From Pyramidobacter piscolens (lineage in GTDB: Bacteria > Synergistota > Synergistia > Synergistales > Dethiosulfovibrionaceae): 64,000 nt of DNA. A program made the translations under genes and the position numbers. Positions 8,536 to 16,918 of this stretch are shown here, piece after piece. A model generated the notes under the pieces. That model was not told the origin of the DNA, made no database searches, and saw only the letters and a list, made by a program, of their open reading frames with translations. Numbering within the stretch: position 1 is the first letter of the stretch; every line of letters begins with the position of its first letter. The stretch is from assembly GCA_004558205.1 (NCBI GenBank), contig SFDM01000013.1, positions 3,269 through 67,268 of the forward strand. Direction: 5' to 3'.

Positions 8536-9693
8536 ATGAGCACTCAGATATCAAGACAGGAAGCGCTTCAGGTGCTTCAATCCCTTCTTCGCATCAGGAC
8601 TGCCCTGCCGGCCGGCGACGAGATGGACTGCGTCAAATACATCCTTTCGCTCTTCCCGGCGGACAAGATCACGTCGCGGATCCTGGAACACGGTCATAAC
8701 AGAGCCTCCCTGAAAATCTCAATTCCCGGACAGGGACGCAAAAACTTGGCGATCGTGGGCCATATGGACACCATCAGCGTCCCGGAGCCAGAGCTCTGGA
8801 ACCATTCCCCTTTTGGCGCCGACGTAGAAGAAGATCTCGTCTACGGCCTTGGCGCTACAAACATGAAAGGCGGCCTGACATCCATGATCCTGGCCGCGTT
8901 GGGACTCATCAGATCAGGATCGGCGCTGCCGCTTAACCTCCACCTCTGTTTTTCCGCCGACGAAGAGGTCAACGGCATCGGCGCGGGAGCCCTTCTCCGC
9001 AGCGGCCTTATGGACGACATGGACGAGATTATCGTCGCCGAACCCACCACGATGAAAGTGGGCCTCGCCGAGAAAGGCGCTCTTTGGCTGCATTTGACCA
9101 TACACGGGAAAAGCTGCCACAGCGCTATGCCCTCCCGGGGGACCAGTGCCGTCGAAGCCTTTCTGGAACTGACGAGACGCATCCGCGAACTCTTCGCGGA
9201 CGAGCATCCTCACCGGCTCTTGGGGCACAGCACCTGCGAAATCACGGAAATCCACGCGGGAACCGCCCCCAATCTTCTGCCAGGGCTGGCGCAGGGAACG
9301 CTGGATCTGCGAATCCTGCCGACGGTGAACCACTACACGCTTCTGGAAACCATCAAAAAAATGCCCAAAATCATGGAACAGAAGTACAAAGACCTCTCAA
9401 TCACGATCAATTCCTTCAACTTTCAAGCTCCCGTAGGCATGAACCGCAACGCTCCCATGGTGCAGCGCGTCAAGGAGATCTACGAACAGCGCGGCATGCG
9501 TTACGAAGAGATCGGCATCCACTCCTTCACCGACGCGTCGCGCCTGATCCCCACGCTGGGCGTCCCTTTCGTGATTATGGGCCCCGGCGAGCACGAGCTG
9601 GGCTACCAGATCGACGAAAAGGTCTCCCTCTCCTCGGTCTGCGAAATGGCCGAAGTTTACAGAGACTACGTCTTGAGCCAACGTTCCCTTTGA
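8536..9693 (+). CDS. M20-family peptidase/deacylase-like protein with altered metal site
   Basis: About 385 residues with the M20 (ArgE/DapE) fold: catalytic-domain GHMDT (His76), SADEE (143-144), EPT, then the dimerisation domain with HGKSCHSAMPSRG. Two residues normally binding zinc are changed: the bridging Asp of the GRGATDMKGG motif is Asn109 (GLGATNMKGG), and the distal His of the AH-x-x-DE motif is Tyr357 (LGYQIDE). ATG 8536 has AAGGAGG; a TTG at 8491 is rejected. It is flanked by terminators on both sides. It may be a one-metal amidohydrolase, a binding protein or an inactive paralogue. Confidence 0.85.
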   Translation: MSTQISRQEALQVLQSLLRIRTALPAGDEMDCVKYILSLFPADKITSRILEHGHNRASLKISIPGQGRKNLAIVGHMDTISVPEPELWNHSPFGADVEEDLVYGLGATNMKGGLTSMILAALGLIRSGSALPLNLHLCFSADEEVNGIGAGALLRSGLMDDMDEIIVAEPTTMKVGLAEKGALWLHLTIHGKSCHSAMPSRGTSAVEAFLELTRRIRELFADEHPHRLLGHSTCEITEIHAGTAPNLLPGLAQGTLDLRILPTVNHYTLLETIKKMPKIMEQKYKDLSITINSFNFQAPVGMNRNAPMVQRVKEIYEQRGMRYEEIGIHSFTDASRLIPTLGVPFVIMGPGEHELGYQIDEKVSLSSVCEMAEVYRDYVLSQRSL

Positions 9694-9722
9694 CAAACCG
9701 CATAAGACAGCTTTGTTTCAGC

Positions 9723-9765
9723 AAGGCCCGCAAAACCTCGAATCGAGGTTTTGCGGGCCTTTTTT
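9723..9765 (+). terminator. Intrinsic terminator after the M20 gene
   Basis: Near-perfect 19-bp stem AAGGCCCGCAAAACCTCGA / TCGAGGTTTTGCGGGCCTT, one-base loop core, followed by TTTTTT. Confidence 0.92.
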
Positions 9766-10044
9766 GTGCGTTCTCCTCATCACGCAGGCGTGCCAAGCAG
9801 GCGTTCCGTCATAAAATGCAAAACGCTCGCCCTCCAGAGGAAAAAAGAGAAATCATACATCATTATTAACAGAAAAAAGCCCTACAAAAACAATATATAT
9901 TTTGAAAGCAATCCTCCTGTCACTCTCGTGTCCGTCCGCCTTATTCAAAAACACACCGATACTAATTTTAAAAAAAGGACAGCCTCGATTGCTCAATTTT
10001 TGCGCATACAACTCAGTAATTTTAAACTTCTAAAATTATCGTCG
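9766..10044. other. AT-rich intergenic region upstream of the ureide operon
   Basis: About 280 bases without a supported gene. It is clearly more AT-rich than its surroundings, and a consensus-like promoter lies at its right end. Short open frames here lack ribosome sites. Confidence 0.6.
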
Positions 10045-10073
10045 TTGACGCGTCATTTTGAACATGATATGAT
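10045..10073 (+). promoter_or_regulatory. Sigma-70-type promoter of the ureide operon
   Basis: TTGACG (10045-10050) and TATGAT (10068-10073) separated by 17 bases, 52 bases before the first ATG. It is the best promoter candidate for the nine-gene run 10125-19418, since no terminator is visible inside that run. Confidence 0.75.
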
Positions 10074-10124
10074 GTGTCTCACTTAATAGTATTTCGTCTT
10101 AATATGTGAAACTAAGGTGATGAA

Positions 10125-11507
10125 ATGATTCGTGTGGAGCGTCTCCTGAAAAATGCAAAGATTTTTAACGGCGAGGGCTTGAACAACGGTTCTCTTGGAA
10201 TCGTCAGCGGCAGGATCGCTTTCATTGGCGACCCTCTCGGCCTTCGGGGCGAGGAAGAAGTGGACCTTCAGGGCGCCTGGATCCTTCCAGGGGGCATTGA
10301 AACTCATGCCCATATCCGGGAACCCGAGATGACACCCAGAAGCGACTTCCAGTCAGAGTCCATCGCCGCCGCCGCGGGAGGGATCACCACCTTCTTCGAG
10401 ATGCCGATTTCAGCTCCGCCGCAGGCTGATGCTGCCACGCTTCACCGCCGTGAAGAGCTGGCGTCAAAAAAATCCTGCGTCGATTTCGGATTTTATGGAG
10501 CCGCCTGCGGCGGAGCCCAGAATGTACAGGCGTTGGCTCAGGCTGGCGTGCTGGGTTTTAAAGCTTTTCTCTTTGACGTGACAGGCGAACGCGAGGTCGA
10601 GTTCAGAGGGGCGACGGCCTCTCGCGACGCTCAGCTGATGGAAGCGTTAGAAGCCGTCGCAGCGACAGGAAAGATTTTGGCCGTTCACGCTGAGAACGGA
10701 GATCTCGCCGCTTTCTTCACCCGCCGCGTCAAAGAAAGCGGCAGGGCGCGCGACCTCAAAGCCCACGGCGCAGCGCGGCCCGAAATTTGCGAAACCGAAG
10801 CGGTAGCCAAGATACTGCTTATGGCCCGCGCCGCCGGGACCCGGTTGAGTTTCTGCCACATTTCGACAAAAGCGGCTTTTGAAGAAATAGAACGGGCCCG
10901 CCGGTCGGGGCAGGAAGTCTATATCGAAAGCTGTCCTCAATACCTCTGGCTCAACGAAGAGAGCGCTTCCGTCTACGGCCCCTACGCAAAATACAATCCT
11001 CCTATCAGGACCGAAGGCGACCGCCGCGCCCTTTTCGAATACGCTCGGCGAGGGCTGATCGACTATATCGGCAGTGATCACGGAGCCTTTCAGCTTCAGG
11101 AAAAACTTCCGGGCGAAAAGGACATATTCCTCGCGCCTGCAGGTTCGGTCGGATTTGAAACTCGTTTGCCTCTGATGATCACATCGGTCCTGAAAAACGA
11201 GTTATCACTGCGCCAAGCTGTACGGCTCATGACCACAAGGGCCGCCGAGGTATTCGAGCTTTGGCCCCGCAAAGGGGCCCTCCACATTGGAGCCGACGCC
11301 GATTTAACCGTGGTAGATCCGCATAGAACGGTGATTCCCCGGCGGGAGAAGAGCTACAGCCGCGGCAGGGAAATAGCCCGGCTTTACGAAGGCTGGCAGC
11401 TCAAAGGACAGGTCATTCACACACTGGTACGTGGAGCTTTTGTCTTCAAAGACGGCAGGCCTGTAGAAGCCATGGCCGGCTGGGGACAAAAGGTCTTTTG
11501 TAAATAG
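10125..11507 (+). CDS. Hydantoinase/allantoinase/dihydroorotase-type amidohydrolase (paralogue 1)
   Basis: 460-residue cyclic amidohydrolase. Metal-site residues are visible: HAH in ETHAHIREP, the lysine in GFKAFLF (carboxylated in this family), VHAEN, CHIST and GSDHGAF. The family opens the ring of hydantoins, allantoin, dihydropyrimidines or dihydroorotate. Context (racemase and AllC/HyuC-like amidase downstream) favours a hydantoin or allantoin-like substrate over pyrimidine synthesis. It is the first gene of the operon, with TAAGGTG before the ATG. The HIREPEM segment differs from the HVRDPGH of the next gene, so the two probably do not have the same specificity. Confidence 0.88.
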   Translation: MIRVERLLKNAKIFNGEGLNNGSLGIVSGRIAFIGDPLGLRGEEEVDLQGAWILPGGIETHAHIREPEMTPRSDFQSESIAAAAGGITTFFEMPISAPPQADAATLHRREELASKKSCVDFGFYGAACGGAQNVQALAQAGVLGFKAFLFDVTGEREVEFRGATASRDAQLMEALEAVAATGKILAVHAENGDLAAFFTRRVKESGRARDLKAHGAARPEICETEAVAKILLMARAAGTRLSFCHISTKAAFEEIERARRSGQEVYIESCPQYLWLNEESASVYGPYAKYNPPIRTEGDRRALFEYARRGLIDYIGSDHGAFQLQEKLPGEKDIFLAPAGSVGFETRLPLMITSVLKNELSLRQAVRLMTTRAAEVFELWPRKGALHIGADADLTVVDPHRTVIPRREKSYSRGREIARLYEGWQLKGQVIHTLVRGAFVFKDGRPVEAMAGWGQKVFCK

Positions 11508-11536
11508 GTACGAAAAAATCTAAGGAGGCGTTTTTT

Positions 11537-12922
11537 ATGGTAAAGGCTGATTTAGTCGTCCGCAACGCGCAAATTTTTGCCGACGGCAGTCTGTTTCACG
11601 GCGGGTTGGCCGTGAAAGACGGGAAAATCCTTTCAATCGGCGAGGATGAATGCCTGCCCGAGGCTTTTAAAGTCATCGACGCAGGAAACAAGATGGTTCT
11701 GCCCGGCGTGGTAGACACTCACGTCCACGTCCGCGACCCTGGACATACCGAGAGAGGAAATTTCGAGACGGAGACGAAAGCCGCGGCCAACGGCGGCGTC
11801 ACGACCATACTGGAACACCCCATTTCTTCGCCACCTCCCTATAACCCGGAAATACTTCAGGGACGCATCGACTCGGCCAAGCCTCAGTGCCTGGTGGACT
11901 ACGCCTTTTTCGGCGCCGCCGGTTCAGAGTTCCCCGAAGAGGTCGCCCGCGTCGCCCAATCGGGCATTGTGGCCTTCAAGACGTTCCTTCACGAAGCGCC
12001 CGAAGGGCGGGACGATGAATTCCGCGGGCTGACCATGCCCAACGACGGCGGCATCATGGACGGCTTTGAGGCTGTCGCGAAAACGGGCCTGATCCTGACC
12101 GTCCACGCTGAAAACAACGATATGGTGCAGCGCATGATCAAAAAGTTCCGCGCCGCCGGCAAAGTCGGCTGGGACGCCCATTGCCCCTCCCGTCCCCCGC
12201 TGAGCGAGATCGAATGCGTCCAGAAGCTGATCCTCATCGCCAAGGAAACCGGCGTGCGTATCGCTTTCGCTCACATTTCCACCCCCGAGGCCATGGAACT
12301 CTGCAAGCAGGCCAAGCTGGCCGGTCAGGAAGTCTATCTGGAGACCTGTCCGCACTACCTGACACTCACCGAAGAAGAACTGCTCAAAGTGGGCCCCTAC
12401 GCCAAGTGCAATCCTCCTCTGCGCAGTGCCCGCGAACGCGACGGCCTATGGAAATACGTTACCGAAGGCTGGGTCGACTATATCGGCAGCGACCACGGCC
12501 CCTTCCTAGTCTCTGAGAAAGAGAAAGGGAACAAAGACATCTTCACGGCAGCAGCCGGCGCCGCGTGCATTGAACTGACGCTGCCTTTGATGCTCACCGC
12601 AGTCCGTGACGGAAAGCTGACGCTGGCGCGCTTGATGCAGCTCATCAGCGCCAACCCGGCGAGGATTTTCGGCCTTCAGGGCAAAGGACACCTGACTCCC
12701 GGCTATGACGCCGACTTCGTCATGGTGGATATGGATAGGACTTTCGTGGTGGATCACCGGGATCTGAAGACAAAAGCCCGCGACACCGCCATCCAGTACG
12801 ACGGCATGGAACTGGTGGGACGCCCCGTCCTTACGGCCGTTCGCGGCCGCGTCATTATGGAAGACGGCGTGATCGACGGCAGCGCCAAAGGCTGGGGCAA
12901 GCTGATCCTCCGGGGAGAGTAG
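11537..12922 (+). CDS. Hydantoinase/allantoinase/dihydroorotase-type amidohydrolase (paralogue 2)
   Basis: 461 residues, colinear with the preceding gene and clearly its paralogue: DTHVHVRDPG, AFKTFLH (carboxylated lysine), VHAEN, AHIST, GSDHGPF. All expected metal ligands are present. AAGGAGG precedes the ATG. The tandem pair suggests either a hetero-oligomer or successive hydrolysis of two cyclic amides in one pathway. The exact substrate cannot be assigned; allantoin, 5-substituted hydantoins and ureido-imidazole-type purine products are the main candidates. Confidence 0.88.
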   Translation: MVKADLVVRNAQIFADGSLFHGGLAVKDGKILSIGEDECLPEAFKVIDAGNKMVLPGVVDTHVHVRDPGHTERGNFETETKAAANGGVTTILEHPISSPPPYNPEILQGRIDSAKPQCLVDYAFFGAAGSEFPEEVARVAQSGIVAFKTFLHEAPEGRDDEFRGLTMPNDGGIMDGFEAVAKTGLILTVHAENNDMVQRMIKKFRAAGKVGWDAHCPSRPPLSEIECVQKLILIAKETGVRIAFAHISTPEAMELCKQAKLAGQEVYLETCPHYLTLTEEELLKVGPYAKCNPPLRSARERDGLWKYVTEGWVDYIGSDHGPFLVSEKEKGNKDIFTAAAGAACIELTLPLMLTAVRDGKLTLARLMQLISANPARIFGLQGKGHLTPGYDADFVMVDMDRTFVVDHRDLKTKARDTAIQYDGMELVGRPVLTAVRGRVIMEDGVIDGSAKGWGKLILRGE

Positions 12923-12926
12923 CCTC

Positions 12927-13610
12927 ATGCGGATCCTGATTATCAACCCTAACAGCAGCCCTTCCATGACACAGGCGATCGACCAGATCGCCCAAAGCTT
13001 CGCCCTGGGCCGTTTTGAAGTGGTCACGCTTCCGACGCCCGGCGCATCCCCCTTCGTGGTGAGCTTTGAAGATTACGCGCGCTCGATGCCCGGCATGGTT
13101 CAGCTGCTCAAGGAAAATTACGCCGCCTTCGACGGATTCGTCGTCGCCTGCCACAGCGATCCCAATCTGGACCTTCTCAAAGAACTCTCGGAGAAACCCG
13201 TCGTCGGCATCTGCGAAGCTTCCGTGAAAATCGCCTCCATGATCGGCGACACCTTCTCCGTAGTTTCACCGGGAAAACGCAGCATTCCCAACAAAATCGA
13301 CATGGTCCGCCACAAATACCGCATGGGAGGCTACCTCGCTTCCGTCAGAGCTCCGGAGCAGGCGGCGATGGAGGGAAAGGACATGAAGTCGCTTTTGCTT
13401 CCCGTCGCGAAAAAGGCGGTGGAAGAGGACGGAGCGGAAGTGATCGTCCTGGGCTGCGCCGGTTTTGCAGGGCTCGATAAAGAATTGGAAGCAGAGCTGA
13501 AGGTTCCCGTCCTCGACGGTACGGTTTGCGCGCTGATGGTACTCGAAGGGCTGATCCGCTATGGACTTGGGATCAGCAAGAGATGTCGTTTCCGTCCTAA
13601 CCAGGGATGA
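12927..13610 (+). CDS. Asp/Glu/hydantoin racemase family protein
   Basis: 227 residues starting MRILIINPNSS, the hallmark of the hydantoin/allantoin racemase branch. The two catalytic cysteines are visible in ACHSDPN (about residue 75) and LGCAGF (about residue 180). It would interconvert D and L hydantoins or R and S allantoin so that both enantiomers feed the ring-opening step. It begins 4 bases after the second amidohydrolase, so the two are surely co-transcribed. Confidence 0.88.
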   Translation: MRILIINPNSSPSMTQAIDQIAQSFALGRFEVVTLPTPGASPFVVSFEDYARSMPGMVQLLKENYAAFDGFVVACHSDPNLDLLKELSEKPVVGICEASVKIASMIGDTFSVVSPGKRSIPNKIDMVRHKYRMGGYLASVRAPEQAAMEGKDMKSLLLPVAKKAVEEDGAEVIVLGCAGFAGLDKELEAELKVPVLDGTVCALMVLEGLIRYGLGISKRCRFRPNQG

Positions 13611-13638
13611 GAGGCTCGTTAAAGAAAGGACGAAGAAG

Positions 13639-13746
13639 ATGGAAGTCTCTGCAAGTTGTAAATTTCTCTGGGGTATTTATCTCTTTTTTGGCCTGTTTCC
13701 GCTGATCTACGTCACTCTGAAAAAGAAAGGCGGCGATAAAAGATGA
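13639..13746 (+). CDS. 35-residue single-pass membrane protein, likely symporter accessory peptide
   Basis: A tiny protein of 35 residues starting at ATG 13639 with AAAGGA about 9 bases before. It has one hydrophobic segment (FLWGIYLFFGLFPLIYVTL) and a basic tail (KKKGGDKR). Its stop overlaps the ATG of the sodium symporter (ATGA), so the two are translationally coupled. Small membrane partners encoded just before SSS or NSS transporters are known. I infer the same role here. A longer in-frame start inside the racemase gene is possible but has no ribosome site. Confidence 0.6.
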   Translation: MEVSASCKFLWGIYLFFGLFPLIYVTLKKKGGDKR

Positions 13747-15182
13747 ATAACAACACTCTTTATCTGATCATTACCGTGGCATTCATGATAGGGCTCGCCG
13801 TCATCGGCCTTGTAATCTCCCGCGGGGTAAAGAACACGGCGGACTGGATGGTCGCTGGAAAATCCTTAGGCAAAATCCCCATGGCAGGAACTTATTTTGC
13901 GACGATCATTTCAGCTACGTCGATCATGAGCTATATGGGATATTACTACCTCAACGGCTGGTCGGGCTGGTGGAACGCCGCAGGAACTCTCATGACATCA
14001 TTTCTGGCCTGCGTCTACTTTGCCAGAAAGATTCGTCAGAGCGAATGCAATACTCTTCCTGAATTTATAGAAAAACGCTATAACCGTAAATTCTCTATCG
14101 TCGTGTCGCTGCTGATCGTCATATGCTGCACGGCCTTGCTTGCCAACCAGGTTACCGGCGGCACCATCATCATCCAATCCTTCGCCAACTGGAGCACCGT
14201 CACCTGTTGCGTCGTCCTTCTCCTCGTCTTCGTGGTCTTTACCTGCATTGGCGGCATGAAAGCCGTTGCCTGGACAGATACGTTCTGTTCCGTAATCATT
14301 ATCATCGGCGTCTGGCTCATCGCGATTCAGTTCCTTTCCAAAGTCGGCGGTTTTGCCGCCATGAACAAAGGAATTGCAGCCATCAATCCCGACTTCGTGA
14401 AGGGGTTCAGCGTAAAAATTCCGCCTTTGACCGCGCTCTCCTGGGTCGTGACCTGGGGCATCTGCAACTTTGGCGCGCCTCAATTCGTCGCCCGCTTCAT
14501 GTCCGCAGAGTCTCCTGAAGTCGCTTCTAAGTCTCAGGGCATTACGGCTATCGGGCTTCTGCTGTTCTACGTACCTCTCGTGCTCATTGGCCTGTGCGGC
14601 ATTTTAATTCATCCCGGCATCGCGAAACAGGATCTTGTCTTCACGACTCTTGTGACGACTGAAGTCAATCCCATCTCCGGTGCTATTATGTTCGCCGCCG
14701 TGGTCGCGGCCATCATTTCTACAGCCGATTCGCTGTTATTACTGGTTGCTACGACCTTTACCCACGATTTCTACTGCAAGGTCAAGCGCAACGTTTCCGA
14801 CAAGGAAGAACTGCTGGTCTCCCGCATCTCCACGGTCGTCTTCGGCGTTGGAGCGGTGGTCCTGACTTTCTTCATCAGCGATACTATCCAAACCGTCCAA
14901 GCCAAAGCCGTCACGCTTATGGGTTCAGCCCTCGCCGTAACGACGATGGTAGGCGTCGCTTACAAGAAAGCCAACAAGATCAGCGCGATTATCGCCGCTT
15001 TTTGCGGATTCACTACGGCCCTCGTCTGGTATGCGTTGAATCAGCCCTTTGGCATTATGGCGGCACTGCCCGCCTGCGCCGTCTGTTTCATCGTCATCAT
15101 GGCCGTAACGCCATTCACGTCCTCAAACGCCAACGATACTGCCGACAAAGAGGTTATGCATAATCTATTCGGCAATGAATAA
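13743..15182 (+). CDS. Sodium:solute symporter (SSS family)
   Basis: 479 residues with about 13 hydrophobic segments. The start of the core fold is seen in MIGLAVIGLVISRGVKNTADWMVAGKSLG, and typical SSS segments follow (ISATSIMSYMGYYYLNGW, AAVVAAIISTADSLLLL). It brings a solute across the inner membrane with sodium. Its place between the racemase and an entire TRAP system, all in one operon, suggests two uptake routes for related substrates or uptake plus product exchange. The start overlaps the 35-residue gene. Confidence 0.92.
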   Translation: MNNNTLYLIITVAFMIGLAVIGLVISRGVKNTADWMVAGKSLGKIPMAGTYFATIISATSIMSYMGYYYLNGWSGWWNAAGTLMTSFLACVYFARKIRQSECNTLPEFIEKRYNRKFSIVVSLLIVICCTALLANQVTGGTIIIQSFANWSTVTCCVVLLLVFVVFTCIGGMKAVAWTDTFCSVIIIIGVWLIAIQFLSKVGGFAAMNKGIAAINPDFVKGFSVKIPPLTALSWVVTWGICNFGAPQFVARFMSAESPEVASKSQGITAIGLLLFYVPLVLIGLCGILIHPGIAKQDLVFTTLVTTEVNPISGAIMFAAVVAAIISTADSLLLLVATTFTHDFYCKVKRNVSDKEELLVSRISTVVFGVGAVVLTFFISDTIQTVQAKAVTLMGSALAVTTMVGVAYKKANKISAIIAAFCGFTTALVWYALNQPFGIMAALPACAVCFIVIMAVTPFTSSNANDTADKEVMHNLFGNE

Positions 15183-15269
15183 TCGACCGCGCTTCAGAGG
15201 ACCGGCTCCAATCCGGCAGTAACAAAAGAGCTCTTCTGTATGAGCGAAAATCCAAAGGAGGTTTGTACA

Positions 15270-16283
15270 ATGACCAAGTTTTACCGTGCAGTATTCGCAT
15301 CCCTCGCTTTGGCGGCCGTTTTTGCCGCCAGTTCCGTCAGCGCCCGAGAATTCGTCATGGGGCACACGGGACAGCCTCAGATGACCTTTTCCGGCGTGGG
15401 CACACAGTTTGCCGAAAAGCTGAAAGAGCTTTCCAAAGGCGACATGACCCTTTCCGTCATGGGCGCGTCGGCTCTGGGCAATAACCGCGAAGGACTCGAA
15501 CAGATCCAGCAGGGCATGACCGACTTCTGGATTATCTCCACAGGACTTCTGGCTCAATTCTCCAACGCCGTATCAGTATTCGACCTGCCCTACCTCTTTA
15601 AGAGCGAAGAAGCCTTCATCGCCTTTATGAGCAGCCCCTTGGCCATGGAAATCGTTGCGCCCCTCGAACAGAAGGGCATCAAGGCGCTTGGGTATTTCCC
15701 CTATGGCTGGCGTCATATTCACAGCAACGTCGCCGTCAGAAAACCGGAAGACGTGAAGGGCATCAAGATCCGCACAGAACCTGCCCCCATCCGCATGGCG
15801 ATCTTCAAATCCATGGGCGCCAACGCAATCCCCATGGATTTCGGCGAAGTCTTCACATCCCTTCAGCAAGGCGTGATCGACGCCGGCGAGAATACGATCG
15901 AAAGCATCGAGTCTCAGGGGTTCTACACGGTCAATAAATATGTTACGCTGGACGGGCATATTTTGGATCCCATGCTTATCGTCATCTCCAAGATCACATG
16001 GGACAGCCTGAACGATGCGGAGAAAGCCATCGTCCAGGAAGCGGCCGCCTATGCCTGTGAATGGGGTCAGAAAAACACTTTCGGCAACTGCAAAGCCATG
16101 ATCAAGAAGTTCAAAGATGCAGGCAAGCCTGAAATTATCGAACTGACACCGGAAGAACGTTCCAAATTCCGCGAAGCCACGAAAGCTGTATACGATGAAT
16201 ATGTGAACTCCGTAGGTAAAGACGTTTACGACAAGATTATGAAGTTCCAGGAATCCTTCGCTGAAGCGGCTCCTCAAAGTTAG
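15270..16283 (+). CDS. TRAP transporter substrate-binding protein (DctP family)
   Basis: About 337 residues with a signal peptide (hydrophobic stretch to SVSA-REF). DctP hallmarks are GIKIRTEPAPIRMAIF, with the substrate-carboxylate arginine, and IPMDFGEVFTSLQQGVIDAGEN. ATG 15270 follows AAAGGAGG; an upstream in-frame codon at 15240 has no ribosome site. It is the periplasmic receptor of the second TRAP system and lies between the SSS symporter and dctQ/dctM. Confidence 0.92.
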   Translation: MTKFYRAVFASLALAAVFAASSVSAREFVMGHTGQPQMTFSGVGTQFAEKLKELSKGDMTLSVMGASALGNNREGLEQIQQGMTDFWIISTGLLAQFSNAVSVFDLPYLFKSEEAFIAFMSSPLAMEIVAPLEQKGIKALGYFPYGWRHIHSNVAVRKPEDVKGIKIRTEPAPIRMAIFKSMGANAIPMDFGEVFTSLQQGVIDAGENTIESIESQGFYTVNKYVTLDGHILDPMLIVISKITWDSLNDAEKAIVQEAAAYACEWGQKNTFGNCKAMIKKFKDAGKPEIIELTPEERSKFREATKAVYDEYVNSVGKDVYDKIMKFQESFAEAAPQS

Positions 16284-16288
16284 ACAGA

Positions 16289-16330
16289 TGCAGCTCAGAG
16301 GCAAGCCGTCGCGTTTGCCTCTGAGCTGCA
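16289..16330 (+). other. Intercistronic hairpin after the TRAP receptor
   Basis: A perfect 16-bp inverted repeat (TGCAGCTCAGAGGCAA and complement, 10-base loop) without a T run. Such hairpins behind binding-protein genes usually protect the 5' message and lower expression of the membrane subunits. That role is inferred here. Confidence 0.55.
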
Positions 16331-16407
16331 ACATGGAGAGGTCCTTGTTCCGCTGTCTGCCATAGGAAAATGCGTACCCTTCACCTATCGCCTTAGGAGG
16401 TGTTTTT

Positions 16408-16914
16408 GTGAAAGTTCTCAAGATGTTAGACGACTATCTTGAAGAAGCCGTGGTGGTCGTTCTCTTTCTTATCATTCTCGCCATCGGCGCCGAACAGGTC
16501 TTTACACGTTATGCCCTGCGTTTTGTCCACAGCTGGGCCGAAGAGCTGATGCGAATCTGCTTTGTGGGACTTGCGCTTTTCAGCTTCGCTCTGTGCGCCA
16601 AAAAGTGTCAGCATGTCAGAGTGGAAATTCTTTTGTCCATTCTGCCCAAACCTCTGTGCCGCCTTATCCGTTTTTTCTCGTCGCTGGTTTTTCTGGCTTT
16701 CAGCCTTTTGGTCGCTCAACATGCTTGGAATATCACTATGCTTCAGTATAAAAGCCAGCAAATTACAGCCGCTATGGAAATTCCAGCGTGGAGTTATTTC
16801 ATACTTGGGCCTTTCTGCTTTCTCCTTCTCGCGTTTCGTATCTTCCAGAAGGAACTGCTTCCTCAGATAAAATCTTTTCTTCACACGGATCCGTCCGTGA
16901 AAGAACAGGGGTGA
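16408..16914 (+). CDS. TRAP transporter small membrane subunit (DctQ family)
   Basis: 168 residues, GTG start with TTAGGAGGTG before it. Four hydrophobic segments and the DctQ motif VHSWAEELMRICFVGLALFSF. It pairs with the DctM subunit that begins 5 bases after its stop. It belongs to the ureide operon. Confidence 0.87.
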   Translation: MKVLKMLDDYLEEAVVVVLFLIILAIGAEQVFTRYALRFVHSWAEELMRICFVGLALFSFALCAKKCQHVRVEILLSILPKPLCRLIRFFSSLVFLAFSLLVAQHAWNITMLQYKSQQITAAMEIPAWSYFILGPFCFLLLAFRIFQKELLPQIKSFLHTDPSVKEQG

Positions 16915-16918
16915 TCTC

